Origin: Hoeflea_A sp963921345
GTDB taxonomy: Bacteria; Pseudomonadota; Alphaproteobacteria; Rhizobiales; Rhizobiaceae
DNA length: 64,000 nt
Assembly (NCBI GenBank): GCA_963921345.3
Contig: CAWUFE020000007.1
Coordinates: 1 to 64,000 of the forward strand
Direction: 5' to 3'
Below the pieces are notes generated by a model. The model made no database searches. It was not told the origin of the DNA and saw nothing but the letters and a program-made list of their open reading frames with translations. Both the position numbers and the translations under genes were made by a program. Below are positions 45,081-54,186 of this stretch, in pieces. Positions within the stretch are counted from its first letter, which is position 1. Every line of letters starts with the position of its first letter.

Positions 45081-45977
45081 GTGAAAAATCCGCTTCATGC
45101 AGTCTGGGCCGTGCTCGGCGCGCTGCTTCTGGCGTCCCAGGCCCGCGCAGAGCAGCCGGTCGACTGGCAGCTCGGCTTTCAGCCGGCCGCGACCGAAATC
45201 ATGCGTGAAATCAGCTGGTTCAACGACTACACGCTGTGGTTCATTGTGCCGATCACGCTGCTGGTTCTGGGCCTGTTGGCGGTCGTGGCTATGCGGTTTC
45301 GCGCCGACGCCAACCCAAATCCCTCGAAAACCAGCCACAACACCACCATCGAGATCATCTGGACCGTCGGGCCGGTGATCATTCTTCTGTTTCTGGCCAT
45401 CCCGTCGTTCCAGCTTCTGACGGCGCAATACACGCCGCCGGACGAGCCGCAGCTGACGGTCAAGGCGACCGGTTACCAGTGGTACTGGGGCTACGAATAC
45501 GACGTCGAGCAGGAAGTCTCTTTCGACTCCATCCTGCTGTCGGACAACGATCGAGCCTCCTACGGCAAGGAAGATACGGCCAAATATCCGCGCCTGCTGG
45601 CGGTCGACAACGATCTGGTGGTGCCGGTCGGCATGACCGTGCGCCTGCTGGTCACCGCCGCCGACGTCATCCACGCCTGGGCGATGCCGGCCTTCGGTGT
45701 CAAGATGGACGCGGTTCCCGGCCGCCTGAACGAAACCTGGTTCAAGGCCGAACGCGAAGGTCTCTACTATGGCCAGTGCTCCGAGCTGTGTGGCAAGGAC
45801 CACGCCTACATGCCGATCGGCGTCCGCGTCGTGTCGGTGGAGCAATACGGCAAGTGGCTGGCCGCCGCTGCCGATGATGTCGAAGCTGCAAATGCCGAGT
45901 TGATGGCAGCGATCGAGAGTGCCGACGAGGCCTCGGTCAAGCTGGCCGCCAACGAAGCCAAGAAGATCGAGGAGTAA
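45081..45977 (+). CDS. coxB: Cytochrome c oxidase subunit II
   Basis: Subunit II carries the CuA centre that receives electrons from cytochrome c. The 298-residue protein has a signal peptide ending near ARAEQ, two membrane helices (about residues 45 to 110), and the CuA site GQCSELCGKDHAYMPIGV with the earlier His in DVIHAWAMPAFG. It starts with GTG, after GAGGGAGA. A C-terminal Ala/Glu-rich tail extends past the cupredoxin domain. It is first in the aa3 oxidase operon. Confidence 0.96.
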   Translation: MKNPLHAVWAVLGALLLASQARAEQPVDWQLGFQPAATEIMREISWFNDYTLWFIVPITLLVLGLLAVVAMRFRADANPNPSKTSHNTTIEIIWTVGPVIILLFLAIPSFQLLTAQYTPPDEPQLTVKATGYQWYWGYEYDVEQEVSFDSILLSDNDRASYGKEDTAKYPRLLAVDNDLVVPVGMTVRLLVTAADVIHAWAMPAFGVKMDAVPGRLNETWFKAEREGLYYGQCSELCGKDHAYMPIGVRVVSVEQYGKWLAAAADDVEAANAELMAAIESADEASVKLAANEAKKIEE

Positions 45978-45981
45978 GAGC

Positions 45982-47637
45982 ATGGCTGGATCTTCAGCAG
46001 CGCATGACGCCCACGACGACCACAAGCCTTACGGTTGGAGACGCTGGGTCAATTCGACCAACCACAAGGATATCGGCACTCTCTATCTGATCTTCGCGAT
46101 CGTCGCCGGCATTGTCGGCGGCACCATGTCGATTTTCATGCGCTGGGAGTTGGCCGAGCCGGGCATCCAGATCTTCCACGGCCTGGCCTCGATGGTCTAC
46201 GGTTTCGACGGCGATGCCGCCATCGACGGCGGCAAGCACATGTACAACGTGTTCACCACGGCCCACGGCCTGATCATGATCTTCTTCATGGTCATGCCGG
46301 CGCTGATCGGCGGCTTCGCCAACTGGATGGTGCCGATCATGATCGGTGCCCCGGACATGGCGTTCCCGCGGATGAACAACATCTCGTTCTGGCTGCTTCC
46401 GCCGGCTTTCATCCTGCTGGTTCTGTCGATGTTCGTGGAAGGCCCGGCCGGTGCCTACGGCGTCGGCGGCGGCTGGACGATCTACCCGCCGCTTTCGACC
46501 ACCGGACAGCCCGGACCGGCGATGGATTTCGCCATCCTGTCGCTGCACATTGCCGGCGCGTCGTCGATCCTTGGCGCCATCAACTTCATCACCACCATCT
46601 TCAACATGCGCGCGCCGGGCATGACGCTGCACAAGATGCCGCTGTTTGCCTGGTCGGTGCTGGTCACCGCCTTCCTGTTGCTGCTGTCGTTGCCGGTGCT
46701 GGCGGGCGGCATCACCATGCTGCTGACCGACCGCAACTTCGACACCTCGTTCTTCACCCCCGAGGGCGGCGGTGACCCGATCCTGTTCCAGCACCTGTTC
46801 TGGTTCTTCGGTCACCCGGAAGTCTACATCCTGATCCTGCCGGCCTTCGGCATCATCAGCCACATCGTGTCGACCTTCTCGCGCAAGCCGGTCTTCGGCT
46901 ATCTCGGCATGGCCTATGCCATGGTCGCCATCGGTGCCGTCGGCTTCATCGTCTGGGCTCACCACATGTACACGGTCGGCCTGTCGCTCGACACGCAGCG
47001 CTACTTCGTCTTCGCGACCATGGTGATCGCGGTTCCGACCGGGATCAAGATCTTCTCTTGGATCGCCACCATGTGGGGCGGCTCGCTGACCTTCCGCACC
47101 CCGATGCTTTGGGCGCTGGGCTTCATCTTCCTGTTCACCGTGGGCGGCGTCACCGGCGTACAGCTGGCCAATGCCGGCCTCGACCGCTCGATGCACGATA
47201 CCTACTACGTGGTGGCGCACTTCCACTACGTGCTGTCGCTCGGCGCCGTCTTCGCCATCTTCGCGGGCTGGTACTACTGGTTCCCGAAAATGACCGGCTA
47301 CATGTACAGCCCCCTGATCGCGCGGCTGCATTTCTGGACCATGTTCATCGGCGTCAACCTGGTGTTCTTCCCGCAGCACTTCCTCGGCCTGGCCGGAATG
47401 CCGCGCCGCTACATCGACTATCCGGACGCCTATGCCGGCTGGAACGCCGTTTCCTCCTACGGCTCCTACCTTTCGGGTATCGGCGTCTTGATATTCCTCT
47501 ATGGTGTCTGGGAAGCGTTCTCCAAGAAGCGCCAGGCGGAAGCCAATCCGTGGGGCGAGGGGGCTACGACGCTGGAATGGAAGCTGAGTTCGCCGCCGCC
47601 GTTCCACCAGTGGGAACAGCTGCCGCGGATCAAGTAG
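45982..47637 (+). CDS. coxA: Cytochrome c oxidase subunit I
   Basis: Subunit I holds heme a and the heme a3-CuB site where oxygen is reduced. The 551-residue protein has twelve hydrophobic helices, heme a ligand in TTAHGLIMIFFMVMPALIGG, CuB ligands in WFFGHPEVYILILPAFG (with the His-Tyr pair) and WAHHMYTVG, and the heme ligands in HFHYVLSLG. The ATG at 45982 is 4 bases after the coxB stop. Confidence 0.98.
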   Translation: MAGSSAAHDAHDDHKPYGWRRWVNSTNHKDIGTLYLIFAIVAGIVGGTMSIFMRWELAEPGIQIFHGLASMVYGFDGDAAIDGGKHMYNVFTTAHGLIMIFFMVMPALIGGFANWMVPIMIGAPDMAFPRMNNISFWLLPPAFILLVLSMFVEGPAGAYGVGGGWTIYPPLSTTGQPGPAMDFAILSLHIAGASSILGAINFITTIFNMRAPGMTLHKMPLFAWSVLVTAFLLLLSLPVLAGGITMLLTDRNFDTSFFTPEGGGDPILFQHLFWFFGHPEVYILILPAFGIISHIVSTFSRKPVFGYLGMAYAMVAIGAVGFIVWAHHMYTVGLSLDTQRYFVFATMVIAVPTGIKIFSWIATMWGGSLTFRTPMLWALGFIFLFTVGGVTGVQLANAGLDRSMHDTYYVVAHFHYVLSLGAVFAIFAGWYYWFPKMTGYMYSPLIARLHFWTMFIGVNLVFFPQHFLGLAGMPRRYIDYPDAYAGWNAVSSYGSYLSGIGVLIFLYGVWEAFSKKRQAEANPWGEGATTLEWKLSSPPPFHQWEQLPRIK

Positions 47638-47649
47638 CAGGCATTTGCG

Positions 47650-47671
47650 GAAGCCGCCGTCGGGCGGCTTC
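47650..47671 (+). other. Hairpin between coxA and ctaB
   Basis: GAAGCCGCC and GGCGGCTTC form a perfect 9-bp stem around a GTCG loop. No T run follows, so it is more likely a stability or processing hairpin that lets coxBA message exceed the assembly-factor message than a full terminator. Confidence 0.55.
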
Positions 47672-47697
47672 GGCATGCGATCAACAGACGGGATGTC

Positions 47698-48633
47698 ATG
47701 ACGTCAGTCAGCAAACAAGAGGTGGTCAAGCAGCAGGAGATTGGTCTTTCCGAGGCCGATCCCGCTGACTTTTTCGCCCTGCTGAAACCGCGCGTCATGT
47801 CGCTGGTGGTGTTCACCGCGATCGTCGGCCTGATGATCGCACCCGGCTCGCTGCATCCGTTCCTCGGAACCGTTTCGATCCTCTGCATCGCCGTCGGCGC
47901 CGGTGCGTCCGGCGCACTGAACATGTGGTACGACGCCGATATCGATGCGGTGATGTCGCGCACCCGCAAACGGCCGATCCCGGCGGGACGGGTAAGCCGC
48001 GACGCGGCGCTTGCCTTCGGCCTCGTGCTGGCGGCCTTCGCCGTGCTGATCCTTGGGACGCTCGTCAACTGGCTGGCGGCGGCACTGCTCGCCTTCACCA
48101 TCTTCTTCTACGTGGTCGTCTACACCATGTGGCTGAAGCGCTCGACGCCGCAGAACATCGTCATCGGCGGTGCAGCCGGCGCTTTTCCTCCGATGATCGG
48201 CTGGGCCTGCATGACCGGGACCGTGTCGCTGGAAAGCGTCGTTCTGTTCCTCATCATCTTCCTTTGGACGCCGGCCCATTTCTGGGCGCTTGCGCTGTTC
48301 AAGCAGGGCGACTACGGGGCCGCCGGCATTCCGATGATGCCGAATGTCGCCGGCGTGAAATCGACCAAACGGCAGATGGTTTTCTACGCTGCTGCGACCG
48401 CGATCGTCGGCGTTCTGCCCTACGTGCTGGGGTATGCCAGCATGGCTTACGGCATGCTGGCCGCTGTGCTCGGCCTCGGTTTCGTCTGGTACTCGCTGCG
48501 GGTTCTGCGCATGCCGGAGGACGACAAATCGATGAAGCCGGCGAAATCGATGTTCGGGTTTTCGCTGCTTTACCTGGCGGCGATATTCGCCACGCTGCTG
48601 GTTGACGGCACGCTGACGAGGTTCGGAGCATGA
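47698..48633 (+). CDS. ctaB: Heme o synthase (protoheme IX farnesyltransferase)
   Basis: CtaB/CyoE adds a farnesyl group to heme b, making heme o, the precursor of heme a for the oxidase. This UbiA-superfamily membrane protein of 311 residues has the Asp-rich motif NMWYDADIDAVMSRTRKRPI and the later conserved block LWTPAHFWALALF. It lies downstream of coxA, and its TGA overlaps the next small gene as ATGA. Confidence 0.95.
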   Translation: MTSVSKQEVVKQQEIGLSEADPADFFALLKPRVMSLVVFTAIVGLMIAPGSLHPFLGTVSILCIAVGAGASGALNMWYDADIDAVMSRTRKRPIPAGRVSRDAALAFGLVLAAFAVLILGTLVNWLAAALLAFTIFFYVVVYTMWLKRSTPQNIVIGGAAGAFPPMIGWACMTGTVSLESVVLFLIIFLWTPAHFWALALFKQGDYGAAGIPMMPNVAGVKSTKRQMVFYAAATAIVGVLPYVLGYASMAYGMLAAVLGLGFVWYSLRVLRMPEDDKSMKPAKSMFGFSLLYLAAIFATLLVDGTLTRFGA

Positions 48634-48788
48634 GCATGGCCGACGGCATCGAGATGACGGAACTGCAGAAAAAGACCCGGCGCCGGCGTTCCATCGCCAT
48701 CGCGCTGGTTCTCGCGGGAATGGTCGTGCTGTTCTACATCGCGACGATCGTCAAATTCGGCCCGGCCATCCTGGACCGATCGTTTTAG
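48630..48788 (+). CDS. Small single-pass membrane protein of the oxidase operon (CoxF-like)
   Basis: This 52-residue protein, too short for usual ORF filters, begins MSMADGIEMTELQKKTRRRR and has one hydrophobic helix (about residues 21 to 41), with Arg-rich inside. Small CoxF-type proteins occupy this slot between ctaB and ctaG in alphaproteobacterial oxidase operons. Its ATG overlaps the ctaB stop (ATGA), and ctaG starts 9 bases later. The role is unproven; oxidase assembly is suggested by position. Confidence 0.75.
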   Translation: MSMADGIEMTELQKKTRRRRSIAIALVLAGMVVLFYIATIVKFGPAILDRSF

Positions 48789-48797
48789 GCAGAAACC

Positions 48798-49424
48798 ATG
48801 AGCGCGCAACTGAACGGGACAGGACCGGAAAACGGCACGCGGCGCAAGGGGCTGGGCAACGGTCGCATTGCCGTGCTGTGCGTCGCCGGCGTCGTTGCGA
48901 TGGTTGGCGTCTCCTACGCCGCCGTTCCGCTCTACCAGCTGTTCTGCCAGGTAACCGGCTATGGCGGCACGACCCAGCGCGCCGATCAGTATTCCGACAC
49001 GATCCTGGACCGGACCATCACCGTGCGCTTCGATGCCAATACGTCGAACGGGCTGGACTGGCGGTTCAAACCGGTCGATCGCTCCGTCGAGCTGCGCATC
49101 GGCGAAACCACACAGATCGCCTATCGGGCGGTCAACACGGCTGACCGGCCGAGCAAGGGGCAGGCGACATTCAACGTCACGCCCCAGGCCGCCGGCGCCT
49201 ATTTCAACAAGATCGACTGTTTCTGCTTTACGGAAACCGAACTGCAACCGGGTGAAGGCATGGACATGCCGGTCGTCTTTTTCGTCGACCCGGCGATCGT
49301 CGATGCGCCGGAAACGCGGAACATCAACACCATTACGCTGTCCTACACGTTCTTCCCGCTCGAAGACGACGAGCCGGTGGCCGAGGCCGCCGCGCCACGG
49401 CAGGACGGCAGGGACAGGCTTTAA
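48798..49424 (+). CDS. ctaG: Cytochrome c oxidase assembly protein CtaG/Cox11
   Basis: CtaG delivers copper to the CuB site. The 208-residue protein has one N-terminal membrane helix (about residues 24 to 44), then YQLFCQVTGYGGTTQ, RVNTADRP-like AYRAVNTADRPS, the copper motif FNKIDCFCFTETEL with the Cys-x-Cys pair, and MPVVFFVDP. All these are conserved in Cox11. It is located between the small CoxF-like gene and coxC. Confidence 0.95.
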   Translation: MSAQLNGTGPENGTRRKGLGNGRIAVLCVAGVVAMVGVSYAAVPLYQLFCQVTGYGGTTQRADQYSDTILDRTITVRFDANTSNGLDWRFKPVDRSVELRIGETTQIAYRAVNTADRPSKGQATFNVTPQAAGAYFNKIDCFCFTETELQPGEGMDMPVVFFVDPAIVDAPETRNINTITLSYTFFPLEDDEPVAEAAAPRQDGRDRL

Positions 49425-49480
49425 CGAGATTGGCCGCGAACGAAGCGGCACTGAGGACACGGATATTCGGGGAATTGGAA

Positions 49481-50359
49481 ATGGCTGAGGCGCACCAGAA
49501 GCAACACGATTATCATATTATGGATCCAAGTCCGTGGCCCTTTATCGGCTCGGTGGGTGCCCTGATCATGGCGATCGGCGGAATCGCTTTCATGCGCTAT
49601 TCGGCCGGCGACTCGTTCAACATGTTCGGCCTGAACATCGCCAATCCGTGGCTGTTCTTCATCGGCCTCGTGATCGTGCTTTACACCATGTACGCCTGGT
49701 GGTCGGACTGCATCAAGGAAGCCCATGAGGGCTACCATACGCCGGTCGTCTCGCTGCATCTGCGCTACGGCATGATCATGTTCATCGCCTCCGAGGTGAT
49801 GTTCTTCGTCGCCTGGTTCTGGGCGTTTTTCGATGCGGCGATCTTTGCTGGCGAGGCGGCTCAGGTCGCGCGCGTGGAACATACGGGCGGCCAGTGGCCG
49901 CCGGTCGGCATCGAGGTGCTCGACCCGATGCACCTGCCGCTCTACAACACCATCATCCTGCTGCTGTCGGGAACCACGGTCACCTGGGCCCACCATGCGC
50001 TGCTGCACGATGACCGTCGCGGCGTGATCAACGGCCTGGTGCTCACCGTCGTGCTCGGCGTGCTGTTCTCTTTCGTGCAGGCCTATGAGTACATCCACGC
50101 GCCCTTCGCGTTCAAGGAATCGATCTACGGCGCCACCTTCTTCATGGCGACGGGTTTCCACGGCTTCCACGTTCTGGTCGGCACGATCTTCCTGCTGGTC
50201 TGCCTGATCCGGGCGGCGGCCGGTGATTTCACGCCGAAGCAGCATTTCGGCTTCGAGGCGGCCGCGTGGTACTGGCACTTCGTCGACGTGGTCTGGCTGT
50301 TCCTGTTCTTCAGCATCTACATCTGGGCGTCCTGGGGCGCCGAGATCGCGGCACACTGA
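49481..50359 (+). CDS. coxC: Cytochrome c oxidase subunit III
   Basis: Subunit III stabilises the oxidase core. The 292-residue membrane protein has seven hydrophobic helices, with HDYHIMDPSPWPFIGS at the start, WFWAFFDAAI, TVTWAHHALLH, and the final WYWHFVDVVWLFLF. I use the ATG at 49481; the frame is open 17 codons further upstream, from a TTG with no family sequence. A strong terminator follows it. Confidence 0.96.
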   Translation: MAEAHQKQHDYHIMDPSPWPFIGSVGALIMAIGGIAFMRYSAGDSFNMFGLNIANPWLFFIGLVIVLYTMYAWWSDCIKEAHEGYHTPVVSLHLRYGMIMFIASEVMFFVAWFWAFFDAAIFAGEAAQVARVEHTGGQWPPVGIEVLDPMHLPLYNTIILLLSGTTVTWAHHALLHDDRRGVINGLVLTVVLGVLFSFVQAYEYIHAPFAFKESIYGATFFMATGFHGFHVLVGTIFLLVCLIRAAAGDFTPKQHFGFEAAAWYWHFVDVVWLFLFFSIYIWASWGAEIAAH

Positions 50360-50397
50360 CAGGCTGCCGGTTCGCGCCGGCATGAACACAATCGAGA

Positions 50398-50431
50398 GGG
50401 GCGGCGGCACGGGTGCCGGCGCCCCGTTTTT
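50398..50431 (+). terminator. Intrinsic terminator after coxC
   Basis: GGGGCGGCGGCAC (50398-50410) and GTGCCGGCGCCCC (50413-50425) pair with one mismatch around GG, then GTTTTT follows. It would reduce transcription into the DUF983/surf1/ispH genes, some of which may have their own promoter. Confidence 0.75.
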
Positions 50432-50446
50432 GTTGGAGCCGAGGGC

Positions 50447-50833
50447 ATGAGTGACAATCACACCGCGCATCCTGCGCCCGTCGACCCGGTTTCCAGTGGA
50501 TTGCGAGGGCGGTGCCCGCGCTGTGGCGAGGGCCCTCTTTTCGATGGTTACCTGAAGCTGCAAACCAAATGCCGGCGCTGCGGTCTGGACTATGGCTTTG
50601 CCGATGCCGGCGACGGGCCGGCCGTCTTCGTCATCCTGCTGATCGGCTTTCTGGTCGTCGGCCTGGCGCTGTGGGCGGAACTTGCCTACGGGCCGCCTCT
50701 GTGGCTGCATCTGGTGATCTGGATCCCGCTGGCCACCGCGCTCTGCCTGATCAGCTTGCGCGCCCTCAAGGGCGTTCTGATCAACATGCAGTATCGCCAC
50801 AATGCTCACGAGGGCGAGATCGATCATGGCTGA
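50447..50833 (+). CDS. DUF983 family membrane protein
   Basis: The 128-residue protein has a zinc-ribbon-like N-terminal part, RCPRCGEGPLFDGYLK and CRRCGLDYGF, and two hydrophobic helices (about residues 62 to 105). DUF983 proteins lie in oxidase operons of alphaproteobacteria, between coxC and surf1. A role in oxidase maturation is suggested only by position. Its stop overlaps the surf1 start by 8 bases. Confidence 0.9.
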   Translation: MSDNHTAHPAPVDPVSSGLRGRCPRCGEGPLFDGYLKLQTKCRRCGLDYGFADAGDGPAVFVILLIGFLVVGLALWAELAYGPPLWLHLVIWIPLATALCLISLRALKGVLINMQYRHNAHEGEIDHG

Positions 50834-51584
50834 CACGTCGGCACCCGGTCGCGCGCGCGAACGACGCATCGGCTTCGTCTTCTATTCCGCGGTGCTGGTG
50901 GCGCTGGCGCTGCTGATCGCGCTCGGCAGTTGGCAAGTGCGCCGCTTGCACTGGAAGGAGGGATTGCTGGCGGCGATTGACCAACGGCTTCGGGCGCCGC
51001 CGGTTTCCCTCGAAACAGCCTTGGGGGCGTGGCGTGAGACCGGCGACGTCGACTATCTGCCGGTCCGCCTGGAGGGTGTGTTCCGGAACGACGGTGAACA
51101 GCACTTCCTGGCAACCCACAAGGGTCAATCCGGCTGGTACGTCTACGCACCGCTGATGCTCGCCGACGGGCGTGCCGTCATCGTCAATCGCGGTTTCGTT
51201 CCCTACGACCTCAAAGAGGCGGCAGACCGGCCCTGGACGCCGGTTTCGGGCACCGTCGGATTTCACGGTCTGGCGCGCAATCCGCTCTTTGCGAAGCCTG
51301 GCTGGCTACTTCCGGACAACGCTCCCTCCGACCGGATCTGGTACTGGAAGGACTTTCCCGGGATGGCCGCGGCGATGGGGCTCGGCGCTACCGAGATCCT
51401 GCCCTTCTTCGTTGATCTCTCGGCTTACGACCGGTCGATCGAGGGGCCGGTCGGCGGGGTCACCCGCGTGACGCTGCCTAACCGGCATCTGCAATATGCC
51501 GTCACCTGGTTCGGCCTGGCGGCAGCCCTCGCGCTGATCGCCGGATTTGTCGTCTGGCGCCACCGGTTTGGCAGAAAAAGCTGA
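50826..51584 (+). CDS. SURF1 family cytochrome oxidase assembly protein
   Basis: SURF1 proteins help insert heme a into subunit I. The 252-residue protein has the expected N- and C-terminal membrane helices (about residues 17 to 35 and 225 to 243) around a periplasmic domain, with LGSWQVRRLHWKE, VIVNRGFVPYDL, RNPLFAKPGWLLPDN and the conserved end LPNRHLQYAVTWFGLA. It starts at the ATG at 50826. Confidence 0.93.
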   Translation: MADTSAPGRARERRIGFVFYSAVLVALALLIALGSWQVRRLHWKEGLLAAIDQRLRAPPVSLETALGAWRETGDVDYLPVRLEGVFRNDGEQHFLATHKGQSGWYVYAPLMLADGRAVIVNRGFVPYDLKEAADRPWTPVSGTVGFHGLARNPLFAKPGWLLPDNAPSDRIWYWKDFPGMAAAMGLGATEILPFFVDLSAYDRSIEGPVGGVTRVTLPNRHLQYAVTWFGLAAALALIAGFVVWRHRFGRKS

Positions 51585-51665
51585 AGCCGGTTCGGATTCG
51601 ATTTCCATTGACCCGGATAGACGCTAGATAAGGCACTGACGGCAAGGCAATACGAGGCAGTCAGC

Positions 51666-52679
51666 ATGGCCGACAAGCATCCTCTGACGATACGACTTTG
51701 CGGGCCGCGCGGTTTCTGCGCCGGCGTCGACCGAGCGATCCAGATCGTCGTTCTGGCGTTGAAGAAATACGGCGCTCCGGTCTATGTCCGGCACGAAATT
51801 GTTCACAACCGCTACGTCGTCGAAGGCCTTGAGGCGAGAGGCGCGGTATTCGTCGACGAACTCGATCAAGTGCCGCCCGAACACCGCGACCAGCCGGTTA
51901 TCTTCTCCGCCCATGGCGTGCCGCAATCGGTGCCCGAGGACGCCCGCCAACGCAATCTGTTCTATCTGGACGCGACCTGTCCGCTGGTCTCGAAGGTCCA
52001 CAAGCAGGCCATGCGGCATCAGCGGCTGGGCCGTCACGTCATCCTGGTCGGGCATGCCGGGCATCCGGAGGTCATCGGCACCATGGGGCAGCTGCCGCAA
52101 GGCGCCATAAGCCTCGTCGAAACGGCCGAGGATGCCCGCAACTACACGCCGGATGATCCCGACAACCTGGGTTTCGTTACCCAGACGACGCTGTCCGTGG
52201 ACGATACGGCGGAGGTGATCGAGGTTCTGCAGCAGCGGTTCCCCAACCTGCAGGCCCCGGCCGCCGAATCCATCTGCTATGCGACGACGAACCGTCAGGA
52301 TGCGGTCAAGGCCGCGGCTCCCGGCTGCGAACTCTTCCTGGTGGTCGGAGCTCCGAACTCGTCGAACTCCAAGCGCCTGGTCGAAGTCGCCGAGCGGGCC
52401 GGGGCCAACCGTTCGCTGCTGATCCGTCGGGCAGCCGACATCCCCTGGGACGATGTCGATGCGGCGTCTCTGCGGACTGTGGGCCTCTCCGCCGGCGCCT
52501 CCGCGCCGGAGATCATCGTCGAGGAGATCATCGAAGCTTTCTCCCAGCGGTTCGACGTGACGATAGATCTCGCGGAAACCACTCGCGAGGACGAGAACTT
52601 CCTTGTCATGCGGGACCTGCGGGACGTAGAACTGACGGCGGCGGACATGGCGTTCGTCAATGGCGGTCCGGGCGAGTAA
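51666..52679 (+). CDS. ispH: 4-hydroxy-3-methylbut-2-enyl diphosphate reductase
   Basis: IspH makes IPP and DMAPP in the last step of the MEP pathway, using a [4Fe-4S] cluster. The 337-residue product has its three cluster cysteines in GPRGFCAGVDRA, DATCPLVSKVH and ESICYATTNRQ, and the substrate Glu/Ser/Asn in APNSSNSKRL. The first step, dxs, is at 20406. thrB follows after 80 bases. Confidence 0.96.
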   Translation: MADKHPLTIRLCGPRGFCAGVDRAIQIVVLALKKYGAPVYVRHEIVHNRYVVEGLEARGAVFVDELDQVPPEHRDQPVIFSAHGVPQSVPEDARQRNLFYLDATCPLVSKVHKQAMRHQRLGRHVILVGHAGHPEVIGTMGQLPQGAISLVETAEDARNYTPDDPDNLGFVTQTTLSVDDTAEVIEVLQQRFPNLQAPAAESICYATTNRQDAVKAAAPGCELFLVVGAPNSSNSKRLVEVAERAGANRSLLIRRAADIPWDDVDAASLRTVGLSAGASAPEIIVEEIIEAFSQRFDVTIDLAETTREDENFLVMRDLRDVELTAADMAFVNGGPGE

Positions 52680-52759
52680 GACAGACAATCCGGGACGGAC
52701 GGGCGGCAGAACGGTCGTGTCGCGGGCGACGCACGTCGTGAGTTGAAAAAGGGCATGGT

Positions 52760-53740
52760 TTGGCAGTCTACACCGATATTTCAGAAGCGGAACTGCGCGA
52801 CTTCCTGGACCCCTACGATGTCGGCGAACTGCTTTCCTACAAGGGCATAGCCGAGGGCGTCGAAAACTCCAATTTTCTGGTCCATACGAGCCAGGGGTCT
52901 TTCATTCTGACGCTCTACGAAAAACGGGTTGAGCCGTCCGATCTGCCGTTTTTCCTGGGTCTCATGGAGCATTTGGCGCGCAAGGGACTGACCTGTCCCG
53001 TGCCCGTGCATCGCCGCGATGGAGGCGTGCTCGGTACGCTGGCGGGCCGGCCGGCGGCACTGATCTCCTTTCTCGAGGGCATGTGGCCGCGGCGGCCGAT
53101 GCCGCTGCACTGCCGTGAACTCGGCAAGGCGCTGGCGCAGTTCCACCTGGCCGGCTGCGATTTCTCCATACGCCGCCCCAATGCCCTGTCGGTGGACGGC
53201 TGGCGCCCACTTTGGGAACTCAGCCGCGACCGCGCCAACGAAGTCGAGGAGGGGCTCGCCGGCGAGGTCGAGGCGGAACTCGCCGTCCTCGAGGCCCGCT
53301 GGCCGTCGAACCTGCCGGCCGGGGTTATCCATGCCGACCTGTTCCCCGACAACGTGTTCTTTCTCGGCGAGCGTTTGTCCGGCCTGATCGATTTCTATTT
53401 CGCCTGCAACGACCTGTTCGCCTATGACATCGCAGTCTGCCTCAATGCCTGGTGTTTCGAAAAGGACGGCGCGTTCAATGCGACCAAGGCGGTGTCGATG
53501 CTGGCCGGCTACGAGGACGTCCGGCCGCTCGAGCGCCTGGAAGCCGACGCACTGCCGCTGCTTGCCCGCGGTGCGGCGCTGCGGTTTTTCCTGACGCGGC
53601 TCTACGACTGGCTCACCGTGCCCGACGGGGCCATGGTCGTCAAAAAGGACCCGCTCGAATTCCTCCGCTACAGCCGCTTTCACCGCACCATCAACGCGGT
53701 CGGCGAATATGGCTACGTCAGCGTGAGCGAACGTCCATGA
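52760..53740 (+). CDS. thrB: Homoserine kinase (choline-kinase fold)
   Basis: This is the homoserine kinase of the threonine pathway in alphaproteobacteria, which belongs to the aminoglycoside phosphotransferase/choline kinase fold rather than the GHMP fold of enterobacteria. The 326-residue product has GVENSNFLVHT (nucleotide region), GVIHADLFPDNVFF (catalytic Asp) and LIDFYFACNDLFAYD (metal Asp). It starts with TTG at 52760; the ATG at 52755 is in another frame. Its TGA overlaps rnhA. thrC is at 61267. Confidence 0.93.
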   Translation: MAVYTDISEAELRDFLDPYDVGELLSYKGIAEGVENSNFLVHTSQGSFILTLYEKRVEPSDLPFFLGLMEHLARKGLTCPVPVHRRDGGVLGTLAGRPAALISFLEGMWPRRPMPLHCRELGKALAQFHLAGCDFSIRRPNALSVDGWRPLWELSRDRANEVEEGLAGEVEAELAVLEARWPSNLPAGVIHADLFPDNVFFLGERLSGLIDFYFACNDLFAYDIAVCLNAWCFEKDGAFNATKAVSMLAGYEDVRPLERLEADALPLLARGAALRFFLTRLYDWLTVPDGAMVVKKDPLEFLRYSRFHRTINAVGEYGYVSVSERP

Positions 53741-54180
53741 AGCAGGTCGAGATCTTCACCGACGGAGCCTGTTCCGGCAATCCCGGACCCGGCGGCTGGG
53801 GCGCCATCCTGCGCTATGGCGACAAGACAAAGGAGCTGTCGGGCGGCGAGGCCGACACCACCAACAACCGCATGGAACTGACGGCGGCGATCCGGGCGCT
53901 CAATGCCCTTAAGGAGCCGTGCTCGGTCGATCTCTATACCGATTCCGTCTATGTCAAGGACGGCATCGGCGGCTGGATCGAGGGCTGGAAGCGCAACGGC
54001 TGGAAGACGGCGGCCAAGAAGCCGGTCAAGAACGCCGATCTGTGGCAGGAACTGGAGAAGGCGCGCGATCGCCACGATGTGACCTGGCATTGGGTCAAGG
54101 GCCACGCCGGCCATCCCGAAAACGAGCGGGCGGACCAACTCGCCCGCCTCGCCATGGAACCGTTCAAGAAAAAACGGTGA
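53737..54180 (+). CDS. rnhA: Ribonuclease HI
   Basis: RNase HI cuts the RNA strand of RNA-DNA hybrids. The 147-residue protein has all active-site groups: FTDGACSGNPGPGGWG, NNRMELTAAI, YTDSVYVKDGI and HAGHPENERAD. Its ATG overlaps the thrB stop as ATGA, so translation is coupled. It converges on the peroxiredoxin gene with 6 bases between. Confidence 0.97.
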   Translation: MKQVEIFTDGACSGNPGPGGWGAILRYGDKTKELSGGEADTTNNRMELTAAIRALNALKEPCSVDLYTDSVYVKDGIGGWIEGWKRNGWKTAAKKPVKNADLWQELEKARDRHDVTWHWVKGHAGHPENERADQLARLAMEPFKKKR

Positions 54181-54186
54181 AGTCGG